This document shows positions 1 through 7,653 of a stretch of 13,226 nt of DNA, piece after piece; position 1 is the first letter of the stretch, and every line of letters begins with the position of its first letter. The stretch is from Bacteroidales bacterium. GTDB taxonomy: Bacteria > Bacteroidota > Bacteroidia > Bacteroidales > JAADJA01. Below the pieces are notes generated by a model that worked only from the letters and a program-made list of their open reading frames with translations, made no database searches and had not been told where the DNA came from. The stretch covers positions 1-13,226 of the forward strand of contig JAOZLR010000040.1 of NCBI GenBank assembly GCA_029934735.1, read 5' to 3'. The position numbers and the translations under genes were made by a program.

Positions 1-2
1 TA

Positions 3-2297
3 TTATCTCAGGATAAACAAAATGCATTTCTTGAATCCGGAAATATGATGCAGGGAATTGGACTTTTGCAAGGTAATGAGGATATTGAAAATGAGATGCA
101 GATTCTAAAATCATTTTCTGTTGTAAATACTGCTATTAAACGTCTGAATTTTGAGGTTTCATATTATATAGAAGAACCGTTTATTCCCCGGTTGGACATA
201 CCATTTAAATCAGAAGTTGAGCTTTATCAATCAAGTCCGATAACAGTAATAATAGACAAAACGCACCCACAGCTTGTGGGTAGTAATTTTTATTTGAATT
301 TGATTAATGACACAACCTTCAAGTTATGTGTAAATACTGACATTGCTTCTCTTTTTGATTTTGCAAATGAAAAAGGAATAGGTTTTATTGACAGTCTAAA
401 TTACTTAGGAAAATTCCATTTTGGTGAATTGATATCTGAGAAGTATTTTAAATTTACTATTCTGTTGAAAAACAATATTGATATGACTGAAATGGAAGGC
501 AAAAGACTATTTTTCACTATGAATCATATAAATTATTTGACACTGGGATATATAAGCAGATTACAGGTGGAAGCTGTCTCACAGAATTCATCATTTGTCA
601 ACATCACATTTAACGGATCAAATAAAGCAAAAGTTACTGATTTCCTAAACACATTAACAAGAGTTTATTTAGAACAGAATCTCGAAAAGAAAAACAGAAT
701 GGCTCTAAATACAATCAATTTTATTGATAGCCAAATTCAGGATGTTTCAGACTCATTGCATCGTACCGAAAGTAAACTTCAATCATTTCGCTCATCTCAT
801 CAGATAATGGACCTTAGTTTTCAAGGGCAAAAAGTATATGAGCAAATGGATCAATTGCAGGAGCAACTAGCAAATCTGGAAATACAGCTACAATATTATG
901 ATTACATTAGAAAATACTTTAATGAAAATGAGGATGTAAACGATTTGGCCGCACCTTCGGCAATGAACATTAATGACATACAAATAAACAGTCTTATTAA
1001 TCAGTTAATGGAACTTAATAGCCAAAGAAACCAAATAGTAAAGGGTAGTGCCACAAAAAATCTTTATCTGAAGGACATTAACACTCAAATTAAAAACTTA
1101 AAAACTACGATATTAGAGAATATTAGCTATAGCTACAATCAGCTTGACATATCTATTCAAGACGTAAATGGAAGAATGGCTGAACTATCTTCAGAAATTT
1201 CAAGAATGCCAAGAACAGAAAGAGAGCTTTTTGGAATAGAAAGAAAGTTTAAACTAGATGATGCCATATACACTTTTCTTTTACAAAAAAAGGCTGAAGC
1301 ACAAATTGCAAGAGCATCTAATGCTCCTGATTATGAAGTAATAGATGAAGCAAAGTTCTTTATCGCCACCCAAATAAGCCCCAAAACTAACGTTAATTAC
1401 TTGATTGGAATATTTCTGGGTTTTCTTTTTCCTTTAGTTTACATTCTTGGACGTGACTTTTTAAACAACAAACTTGTAGAGCCAAAGGATGTTGAAGCAT
1501 TGACCGACCTTCCTATAATAGGAAGCATTCTGAACAATAAAATGCGTTCTGAGACTGTAATTAAGGATTATCCTAAATCACCAATAGCCGACTCTTTCAG
1601 AGCTGTAAGAACAAACCTGAATTTTTTCGCAAAAGGAAAGGAGAAACTTACAATACTGATTACATCTTCGATTAGTGGCGATGGTAAATCTTTTTGCGCA
1701 ACCAACCTGGCTTCTGTTTACGCTCTGTTTGGAAAAAAGACACTATTAATGGGCTTCGACCTAAGAAAACCAGGATTACATCTTGATTTTGAATTAACTA
1801 ATGACAAAGGAATTACATCATATTTAATTAATGAAGCATCAATCTCAGAAATCATCCAGCCCACTCCAATCAAAAATCTTGACTTTATCGCTACCGGGCC
1901 TACTCCACCAAACCCTATGGAACTTATTGCTTCGGAAAAAACAAAAGATCTTTTTGAAAACCTAAAAAATCGATATGACTATATAATAATTGATTCTGCT
2001 CCGATTGGTGCCGTAGCTGATTCTTTTCTACTTGTTGAATATGTTGATGTCAGCATTTTCGTAACAAGACTAAATTTCACTATTAAAGAGCTGATTTCAG
2101 AGAATCTAAAAAATATTGAAAGAAAGAATTTATCAAACTTTACTGTTCTTATTAATGATTTTAAACTGTCTAAAACCTCGTATGGTTATGTTTATCACTC
2201 CAAATATTACCAACAGGACACCAAGTCAAACAGGTTTAGATGGCTATTCGGGAAAGACAGGAAAAAGAAAAAAAAGAGTAGAATAAAGAAGTCTTAA
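3..2297 (+). CDS. Wzc-like polysaccharide co-polymerase / tyrosine autokinase (5' partial)
   Basis: Inner-membrane protein of capsule or exopolysaccharide export: a chain-length (Wzz) part fused to a cytoplasmic BY-kinase that autophosphorylates on tyrosine. The frame is open leftwards from the first Met at base 45, and codons from base 3 read sensibly (LSQDKQNAFLESGN), so the first membrane helix and true start lie outside the window. Numbering from that Met: a long coiled-coil stretch at about 215-400 ends in the family motif PRTERELFGIERKF; a second membrane helix is at about 451-471 (YLIGIFLGFLFPLVYILG); Walker A is SISGDGKS with K548; Walker A' is LLMGFDLRKP with D572; Walker B is YIIIDSAP with D650. 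The C-terminal tyrosine cluster (Y713, Y715, Y717, Y721, Y722) is the expected autophosphorylation site, followed by a poly-basic tail. Walker A' has G-F-D where the classic motif has D-x-D. The family is clear; the polymer exported is unknown. Confidence 0.93.
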   Translation, partial: LSQDKQNAFLESGNMMQGIGLLQGNEDIENEMQILKSFSVVNTAIKRLNFEVSYYIEEPFIPRLDIPFKSEVELYQSSPITVIIDKTHPQLVGSNFYLNLINDTTFKLCVNTDIASLFDFANEKGIGFIDSLNYLGKFHFGELISEKYFKFTILLKNNIDMTEMEGKRLFFTMNHINYLTLGYISRLQVEAVSQNSSFVNITFNGSNKAKVTDFLNTLTRVYLEQNLEKKNRMALNTINFIDSQIQDVSDSLHRTESKLQSFRSSHQIMDLSFQGQKVYEQMDQLQEQLANLEIQLQYYDYIRKYFNENEDVNDLAAPSAMNINDIQINSLINQLMELNSQRNQIVKGSATKNLYLKDINTQIKNLKTTILENISYSYNQLDISIQDVNGRMAELSSEISRMPRTERELFGIERKFKLDDAIYTFLLQKKAEAQIARASNAPDYEVIDEAKFFIATQISPKTNVNYLIGIFLGFLFPLVYILGRDFLNNKLVEPKDVEALTDLPIIGSILNNKMRSETVIKDYPKSPIADSFRAVRTNLNFFAKGKEKLTILITSSISGDGKSFCATNLASVYALFGKKTLLMGFDLRKPGLHLDFELTNDKGITSYLINEASISEIIQPTPIKNLDFIATGPTPPNPMELIASEKTKDLFENLKNRYDYIIIDSAPIGAVADSFLLVEYVDVSIFVTRLNFTIKELISENLKNIERKNLSNFTVLINDFKLSKTSYGYVYHSKYYQQDTKSNRFRWLFGKDRKKKKKSRIKKS

Positions 2298-2316
2298 CTT
2301 AATACTTTTTTGCAGG

Positions 2317-2484
2317 GTGAAAAAAATTGACAGGCTTAAACGGCAACGGTACGAAATCTCGATGAAAATCATCGAACTGGAAGATAAAGCAGTAAAGGGG
2401 AAGCTATCTAAAAAGGAAGAAAAGGAAATAGAAATTCTTAGGCTGATGCAGGAAAAGCTTGATATAAAAATTAAAGATTCATAA
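2317..2484 (+). CDS. Small charged helical protein (55 aa, GTG start), unknown function
   Basis: Short frame filling the gap between the tyrosine kinase (stop at 2297) and the DUF302 gene (start at 2500). It begins at GTG 2317 (VKKIDRLKRQRYEISMKI) and ends with TAA at 2482-2484. The product is very rich in Lys and Glu, with a heptad-like spacing of Leu and Ile, and contains KGKLSKKEEKEIEILRLM, consistent with two short helices or a coiled coil. There is no signal peptide, membrane segment or Cys. In-frame TAA at 2284-2286 limits any extension. GCAGG sits directly against the GTG, too close to be a normal ribosome binding site, so a start at ATG 2362 (40 aa) is possible. Same strand, 19-nt and 15-nt flanking gaps and protein-like composition support a real gene. 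I do not recognise the family. Confidence 0.5.
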   Translation: MKKIDRLKRQRYEISMKIIELEDKAVKGKLSKKEEKEIEILRLMQEKLDIKIKDS

Positions 2485-2499
2485 TTAAATTCACATAAA

Positions 2500-2886
2500 A
2501 TGAATTATTACTTAACCAGGACCATCGATAGTGGTTTTCAAAAAGTTGTTCAGGATATAACTAAGTTTCTTAAGGAAGAAAACATCGAGATTATAACAAA
2601 TATCAGAGTTGAGACTATGCTAAAAGAGAGACTTGATATTGACTACAAAAAGTATTTGATATTAGGTACCTGCGACCCAATCTTTACCATAAGAGCACTC
2701 CAGTCGGAAGACAAAATAGGAACACTCCTGCCTTGTAATGTTTCAATTATTGACCAGGGAGAAGGAAAAATCGAGGTTGCAATCACCAATGCTTCAATTG
2801 TGATGAGGGATATCAATAACCCCGCATTACAATTGATTGCAGCTGAAATGACCGAAAAATTTAAGCGTGTGTTAAATAAGCTCTAA
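2500..2886 (+). CDS. DUF302 domain protein
   Basis: A 128-aa cytoplasmic protein made of a single DUF302 domain. Visible family features are the N-terminal beta strand and helix (YYLTRTIDSGFQKVVQDI), the central YLILGTCDPIFTIRAL (family pattern LGxCxPxxAxxAL), and IGTLLPCNVSII, matching the conserved G-x-x-LPCN-V segment. The next family segment, usually ending in D-P, reads VAITNASIVM here. The two Cys, in GTCDP and LPCN, are conserved in the family. Function is unknown; links to metal or redox stress and to sulfur-related proteins have been suggested for relatives, but nothing here decides it. It starts at ATG 2500 with no Shine-Dalgarno, 15 nt after the small ORF, so co-transcription with that ORF and possibly the kinase is likely. 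The 84-nt gap to the convergent gene at 2971 has a T-run (about 2894-2902) but no convincing hairpin. Confidence 0.88.
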   Translation: MNYYLTRTIDSGFQKVVQDITKFLKEENIEIITNIRVETMLKERLDIDYKKYLILGTCDPIFTIRALQSEDKIGTLLPCNVSIIDQGEGKIEVAITNASIVMRDINNPALQLIAAEMTEKFKRVLNKL

Positions 2887-2970
2887 TATTAAGTTTTTTT
2901 TTAACCCTAAAACCAAATTATTGTACTGAAATAAAGCATCCAAAAAACAAAAACAAACCATCAACCTATC

Positions 2971-4920
2971 CTATTTTCCTACAACCTTAAACTCTGTTCT
3001 TCTGTTACTATGTCGTCCGGATTCTGTATCATTGGTGTCAACTGGTTTTGATTCACCATACCCTTTGTATGAAAGCCTGTCAGGGGCTATCCCTTTAGCA
3101 ATAAGATAATCATAAACAGCCTTTGCCCTGTTCTTCGACAGTTCCACATTATACTTCTCAGAACCAATGTTATCTGTATGTCCGCTTATCTCAATTCTTA
3201 TTTCAGGGTTCTCATTTAGCAATTCAAATAGCTTATCAAGCTCTATCCTTGATTTATTTTTAAGATCGAATTTATCTGTTTCAAAGAAAATATTTTTCAA
3301 AACTACCGACTCCCCGACCTTGATTGGCTGCAATGGAATATCTTTATGTTCAGGTTCTGTTAAGGTTTGCTCACCAATCAGGTTAAAGTTTTCAGAATAG
3401 AATAAATATCCATTTTTCGACACATTCAATGCATAATCACTATTTGTTGGAAGACAAACTAAGAACTCACCGTTTCCCTTATTTGAATAGGACTGCGTAA
3501 CAGTCTTGCCTGTTTTGAGGTCAATAAGTTCAAACCTTGCCTGTAGTCTTTTTTTAGTCTCACTGTCAAAAACAACTCCCTTCATATACGTAACAGGCTG
3601 AGGTCTCGCAATTTCATAAAGCTGAAATGCATACAAATCAAGTCCGCCAATACCTTCCGGCCTGTCTGAGGCAAACAGAGCAAGCTCACCATCTGTGCTG
3701 ATAAGGATACTGTTTTCCGATTTATGGGTATTTATGGGATAACCTATATTTACGGGCTCACCCCAGTTGCCTGAGCTATCAATGCGGGAGTAAAAGATAT
3801 CCAGCATTCCCATGCCTATATGACCGTCAGAAGAGAAATACAAGGTCTGATTATCAGGATGGATAAAAACCGAGCCTTCATAACCGCCTGTATTTATATT
3901 TGGGCCAAGCATTACAGGGTTGCTCCATTCATTATTCTCATCAAGTTCCGACACCCATATATCATAATTATTATTTCTGTTACTAATAAAATATAAAGTT
4001 TTGCCATCTGACGAAAGAGAAGGCTGCGACTCCCAATATCTAGAATTTAATGGCTGTCCTAAATTATAAGGGGGCGTCCATTTCATTCCGTTTCTGGTTG
4101 AAACGAACAAATCGCAACGGCCATATCCTCTCCTGCCGTTTTCATAACCGTTCAATCCTTCGCAGGCAGTAAATACCAATGTATTCCCATCAACAGACAA
4201 TGAAGGTGCCCCCTCATTTCTGTTTGAATTAATCGGTGACCCTATATTTATTGCCGCACTCCACTCATCATCACTTTTATAACAAATAAAAAAATCCTCC
4301 TGCTTCCCTGTAAATGTTTCCGGAGCTGCAAGCAACCGTGTAAACAATAACGTTTGATTATCAGCAGTGAGGCAGGGAAAATATTCATCCCTGTCAGTAT
4401 TTACATTCACACCCATATTAATTGGGTTAAAAGGAACAGGATGTGCTATAGCATCAATTGCGAATTTACAATCTGCAATATGCTTCAGTGAATTAGACTT
4501 GTTATCATTATTAATGTTTGGGTATGTTATATAGGCAGAAAAGTGGGTTAACGCATCATTATAATAGCCATTGCCAAATTCCAGTTCAGCAACATAAAAA
4601 AAAGCGGAAGGATATTTATCCGTATCAATATCCAAAGCCTTTTTGTAAAAGGAAATTGCAGAAGTGTCTCTATCTAACTCCTCATACATCTGCGCCAGTG
4701 TTAGATATGCTTCAATAAATCCCGGATCTTTTTCAATTGCTTCCTTAAATAGAATCTCAGCCTCACTATATTTCTCAACACTATAATTTTCTTGTCCCAT
4801 CATATAAAGCTTCAGGACTTTTTTAGATTTTGTTGAAAAATCCTGTCCCTGCATTAAAACCGGGATCAATAAAAAAAACAGAACAGAAAATAAGAATGGT
4901 TTTATTTTAACTATCATCAT
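2971..4920 (-). CDS. PorE-like protein: TPR, PD40 beta-propeller, CRD and OmpA domains
   Basis: Envelope protein of 649 aa from ATG 4920. A signal peptide (MIVKIKPFLFSVLFFLLIPV, then LMQGQD) has no lipobox Cys. TPR repeats span about 29-134 (GQENYSVEKYSEAEILFKEA and the following helices). PD40/TolB-type propeller strands span about 165-435 (PSLSVDGNTLVFTA, PSLSSDGKTLYFISNR, LYFSSDGH, ALFASDRPEGIGGLDLY). A carboxypeptidase-regulatory-like beta domain is at about 441-515. The OmpA peptidoglycan-binding domain, at about 539-649, keeps its ligand-binding pair D583 (GHTDN) and R598 (SKNRAKAV). This domain order matches PorE (P. gingivalis PG1058) of the type IX secretion system, which anchors the machine to peptidoglycan; Bacteroidota carry several paralogues, so the symbol is withheld. 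The frame is open upstream to 5046, but that extension is translated through an inverted repeat and lies before the signal peptide, so I reject it. The stop is TAG. Confidence 0.9.
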   Translation of the reverse strand: MMIVKIKPFLFSVLFFLLIPVLMQGQDFSTKSKKVLKLYMMGQENYSVEKYSEAEILFKEAIEKDPGFIEAYLTLAQMYEELDRDTSAISFYKKALDIDTDKYPSAFFYVAELEFGNGYYNDALTHFSAYITYPNINNDNKSNSLKHIADCKFAIDAIAHPVPFNPINMGVNVNTDRDEYFPCLTADNQTLLFTRLLAAPETFTGKQEDFFICYKSDDEWSAAINIGSPINSNRNEGAPSLSVDGNTLVFTACEGLNGYENGRRGYGRCDLFVSTRNGMKWTPPYNLGQPLNSRYWESQPSLSSDGKTLYFISNRNNNYDIWVSELDENNEWSNPVMLGPNINTGGYEGSVFIHPDNQTLYFSSDGHIGMGMLDIFYSRIDSSGNWGEPVNIGYPINTHKSENSILISTDGELALFASDRPEGIGGLDLYAFQLYEIARPQPVTYMKGVVFDSETKKRLQARFELIDLKTGKTVTQSYSNKGNGEFLVCLPTNSDYALNVSKNGYLFYSENFNLIGEQTLTEPEHKDIPLQPIKVGESVVLKNIFFETDKFDLKNKSRIELDKLFELLNENPEIRIEISGHTDNIGSEKYNVELSKNRAKAVYDYLIAKGIAPDRLSYKGYGESKPVDTNDTESGRHSNRRTEFKVVGK

Positions 4921-4977
4921 AAAATATTTTGGGAACAAAATTAGGAAAAATTCATGTAACGGAAGTAGTGGGATTTT

Positions 4978-5035
4978 GCAAGCGTGGACGCTTGCACATA
5001 CTGGCTGAATGAAATGAGCAAGCGTCCACGCTTGC
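4978..5035. repeat. REPIN-like inverted repeat, GCAAGCGT family
   Basis: Two 18-nt arms, GCAAGCGTGGACGCTTGC (4978-4995) and GCAAGCGTCCACGCTTGC (5018-5035), are perfect reverse complements separated by 22 nt. Each arm is also a perfect palindrome of 8 bp (GCAAGCGT/ACGCTTGC) around a 2-nt centre (GG or CC). The element can therefore fold either as one long hairpin or as two small ones. It is much more GC-rich than the surrounding DNA and lies in the 171-nt gap between queE and the porE-like gene. No T-run follows it on either strand, so a terminator role is not supported. It resembles dispersed REP/REPIN elements; copy number cannot be judged from one window. Confidence 0.85.
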
Positions 5036-5091
5036 CATAAAAACAATACTCAAGTCTTATATCTTGAATCTAACAATCTAAAATCTACCTT

Positions 5092-5736
5092 CTAAGGTAT
5101 CCTCATATATTTATGGCTTTGTAAAGATATTTGCCATTTTGGATGTGCTTTTATATACTCAACAATAGGTTCCATTACTTTTTCACTGGTGCTCCATTCT
5201 GGTTGCAAAAACAGATGACAACCCTCTCCCACTCTTGAAGCATTCTTTTCGGCCCAATCAAAATCATCTTTTGATTGAATGATCACTTTCAACTCATTTG
5301 CCATTTTGAATATCTCCTTTTTTGGTGGGCTGTTCTTCTTTGGCGACAGACATATCCAATCCCACTTTCCAGTTAATAAATGAGAGCCGGAGGTTTCAAG
5401 ATAAGTAGCCACTCCCCGCTTTTTTAGTTCTGAACAATAGTAATCCATATTGTACATTAACGGCTCACCACCTGTTACAACCACAGCTTTTGCAGGACAT
5501 GCTGCAACACGCTCCACAACTTCATCAGTATTTGATAAAGGCCAGAGTTTAGCATTCCACGACTCCTTCACATCACACCAGCTACACCCAACATCACAAC
5601 CTCCTATACGGGTGAAATATGCAGGTTTTCCGGTGTGGAATCCTTCACCTTGAATTGTGTAGAAATCTTCCATAAACGGAAGTTCTAATCCCTTCAACAG
5701 CCTGTCGTTTTCATATTCTTTCACCCTGGCTTTCAA
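5092..5736 (-). CDS. queE: 7-carboxy-7-deazaguanine synthase (radical SAM)
   Basis: Cytoplasmic radical SAM enzyme that converts 6-carboxy-5,6,7,8-tetrahydropterin to 7-carboxy-7-deazaguanine, the committed ring contraction on the way to preQ0 and queuosine. The 214-aa length is normal. Motifs: FYTIQGEGFHTGKPAYFTR (25-43), the cluster cysteines C47-x3-C51-x2-C54 in GGCDVGCSWCD, SAM-binding TGGEP at 88-92, LETSGSH, and the terminal QSHKYMRIP. The chosen start is TTG 5736, immediately after an in-frame TAA and overlapping the preceding gene's TGA (TTGA). GGA lies about 11 nt upstream. GTG 5724 is an alternative; the start cannot be much later because KGLELPFMEDFYTIQGEG is conserved. No queC, queD or queF is in the window. 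The stop is TAG. Confidence 0.95.
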   Translation of the reverse strand: MKARVKEYENDRLLKGLELPFMEDFYTIQGEGFHTGKPAYFTRIGGCDVGCSWCDVKESWNAKLWPLSNTDEVVERVAACPAKAVVVTGGEPLMYNMDYYCSELKKRGVATYLETSGSHLLTGKWDWICLSPKKNSPPKKEIFKMANELKVIIQSKDDFDWAEKNASRVGEGCHLFLQPEWSTSEKVMEPIVEYIKAHPKWQISLQSHKYMRIP

Positions 5737-6662
5737 TTAGTTGTTTCCTTTTTAATAACCTCATCAAAATTCAGCATAAAAGCAGACTGCTTAAAAGTCC
5801 TGGTATCCTCGCAAGTAATAATTACATTTTCATTATCAAACCACACAACACCTTCTGTTTGTGAATCCTTCATATCAGGAAGATTGATACGATAAACTTC
5901 TTCTGCATTAAAATCATTGCCGTCGAATCCCTTAAAGAGAAAAACAAACGGGATATAATCTTTATACCCAACAAGTACGAGATTTCCTGTTGAGCTGTTA
6001 TAATCAGCTCCGGTCACAAGCCCGTCTGCATCAAAAGTAGCAACCGCATTAATCTTAAATATACCAGATGTTTTCGGGAGTTTATACATTCGGGTTTTAT
6101 AATCGGCCCAATTTTTTGAAAAAATTATCAGAGAATCGCCAAAACTCATAACCGACTCGCAGTCAAAATTATTACTATGCCATTTAACGGCAAATGATTC
6201 CTGGTCATTGTAGGAAAAGGAAATAATGTCTGCCTCAACTTCAACCATATTACCTGCTTCGATATCTTTTTTCAGGACCTTATAAATCGCAAGGTCTTTT
6301 CTATTTCCCTTATTATTCCCAAAATCACCAACATAAATACAATCATCATCCTGAGTAATATCTTCCCAGTCATGATTCTCCACATTTTTAATCCTTACAG
6401 TTTTTATGACTTTGCCTGCATTTTTATCTATTTTATATATTTCAGGTTCGCCACCGCTATCGTTAAAAGTCCACAAGCAATCATCAAACAAAATCACACC
6501 TGATGTTTCATTTACATTTTTCGACAACTTGCTATAAATATCAAGGACTCCTGAATATTCAACAGTTGTGTAAGGCTTATCTCCTGTCTGTGCATAAGAA
6601 CCACCTGCCAATAACAAATAAATAGCAATAAGCAGAAATAATTTCAAATAAATCGGTTTCAC
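5733..6662 (-). CDS. Secreted beta-propeller-like protein of unknown function
   Basis: A 309-aa exported protein. The signal peptide (KPIYLKLFLLIAIYLLLAGG, then SYAQ) should be cut after SYA at about residue 24. The mature part has a repeated beta-strand pattern. Its motifs are ETSGVILFDDCLWTFNDSGG (52-71), NVENHDWEDI (93-102), YVGDFGNNKGNR (110-121) and, later, DSQTEGVVWFDNENVIITCED. The opening 'SG-hydrophobic-LWTFNDSGG-P-IY-ID' and 'WEDI...YVGDFGNN' signature recurs in secreted Bacteroidota propeller proteins related to the SdiA-regulated/esterase-like group. Acidic, Asn-rich loops suggest metal or ligand binding, but no catalytic site is evident. The start is GTG 6662: an in-frame TGA at 6671-6669 lies just upstream and the signal peptide begins right there. 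It sits 30 nt after folD and its TGA overlaps queE's TTG, so it is probably in their operon. Confidence 0.75.
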   Translation of the reverse strand: MKPIYLKLFLLIAIYLLLAGGSYAQTGDKPYTTVEYSGVLDIYSKLSKNVNETSGVILFDDCLWTFNDSGGEPEIYKIDKNAGKVIKTVRIKNVENHDWEDITQDDDCIYVGDFGNNKGNRKDLAIYKVLKKDIEAGNMVEVEADIISFSYNDQESFAVKWHSNNFDCESVMSFGDSLIIFSKNWADYKTRMYKLPKTSGIFKINAVATFDADGLVTGADYNSSTGNLVLVGYKDYIPFVFLFKGFDGNDFNAEEVYRINLPDMKDSQTEGVVWFDNENVIITCEDTRTFKQSAFMLNFDEVIKKETTN

Positions 6663-6692
6663 ATTAAATCAGTTAGTTAATAATACAAGAGA

Positions 6693-7574
6693 TTAAGAAT
6701 ATATCACTTTCTTAGCAGCCTTTACTGTGTTCTGTAATAATGATACAATTGTCATCGGCCCAACGCCGCCAGGTACAGGGGTAATATAAGAAGCAACTCC
6801 AGCAACTTTTTCAAAATCAACATCACCAACCAGCCTGAAGCCCGATTTTGTCTCTTCGGAGGGTACTCTGTGAATTCCCACATCAATAACAACAGCTCCT
6901 TTTTTGACCATTTCGTGAGTAACAAACTTCGGTTGTCCCATCGCGACGATAAGTATATCTGCAGATTTGGCAATTTTTTTAATATTCTTTGTCTTGCTGT
7001 GACAAAGAGTTACTGTGCAATTTCCCGGATTTGCTTTTCGAGATAGCAACACGCTTATCGGTGAACCAACAATATGACTACGGCCAAGCACAACACAATG
7101 CTTGCCTTCAGTTTCAATATTGTATCTTTCGAGAAGCTGGATTATTCCAAAGGGAGTAGCAGGCAAATATGTTGGCAGGCCAAGTATCATTTTTCCAACA
7201 TTCATCGGATGAAAACCGTCAACATCTTTTGCCGGATTTATACTTTCAATTATTTTCTTATCTGAAATATGGTCAGGCAGAGGAAGTTGCACAATAAGTC
7301 CGTCAATTTCATCATCATTATTGATATATTCAATAGCATCCAAAAGCTCTCTTTCAGTGATATCAGAGGAGTATCTGTAAATTGATGACAAAATCCCTAC
7401 CTCACTACACGATTTTTCCTTATTTCTTACATAAGTCTGGCTTGCAGGGTCTTCACCTACAAGAATAGCTGCAAGATGAGGGTCTTTATCTTTGTTGTCG
7501 ATAAGGTCAGCTACCTCGGCAGCAATCTCCAATTTAATTTGTTTTGCGGTCTCTTTTCCGTCTATTATTTTCAT
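6693..7574 (-). CDS. folD: Bifunctional methylenetetrahydrofolate dehydrogenase / methenyltetrahydrofolate cyclohydrolase
   Basis: Cytoplasmic one-carbon enzyme that oxidises 5,10-methylene-THF to 5,10-methenyl-THF with NADP and hydrolyses it to 10-formyl-THF for purine and formyl-Met-tRNA synthesis. At 293 aa it is full length. Visible motifs are GEDPASQTYVRNKEK with the catalytic pair Y48 and K52, DGLIVQLPLP (91-100), PAKDVDGFHP with D119, the nucleotide-binding GRSHIVGSP, and the C-terminal TPVPGGVGPMT (265-275). It starts at ATG 7574 (MKIIDGKETAKQIK), as relatives do. It lies 79 nt downstream of ffh on the same strand, a neighbourhood common in Bacteroidota, and 30 nt upstream of the secreted propeller gene. 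The stop is TAA. Confidence 0.98.
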   Translation of the reverse strand: MKIIDGKETAKQIKLEIAAEVADLIDNKDKDPHLAAILVGEDPASQTYVRNKEKSCSEVGILSSIYRYSSDITERELLDAIEYINNDDEIDGLIVQLPLPDHISDKKIIESINPAKDVDGFHPMNVGKMILGLPTYLPATPFGIIQLLERYNIETEGKHCVVLGRSHIVGSPISVLLSRKANPGNCTVTLCHSKTKNIKKIAKSADILIVAMGQPKFVTHEMVKKGAVVIDVGIHRVPSEETKSGFRLVGDVDFEKVAGVASYITPVPGGVGPMTIVSLLQNTVKAAKKVIYS

Positions 7575-7653
7575 ATGTAAAATTTTGAAATATACTGGGC
7601 TTCACCAAACATACATTTAGATCACTAACCAATAACGCATAACTCTAAACACT

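Noticed and set aside
2887..2970. Intrinsic terminator between the convergent DUF302 and porE-like genes
   Set aside because: There is a long T-run, but only the loop-less palindrome TAATATTA precedes it; no stable stem can be drawn.
4978..5035. CRISPR-like repeats
   Set aside because: Only two arms in inverted orientation with one short spacer; a CRISPR array needs several direct repeats with regular spacers, and no cas gene is nearby.
5036..5091. Tandem repeat of AATCTA units before the queE stop
   Set aside because: The units (AATCTAAC, AATCTAAA, AATCTACC) are few and imperfect; this is probably AT-rich low-complexity sequence.
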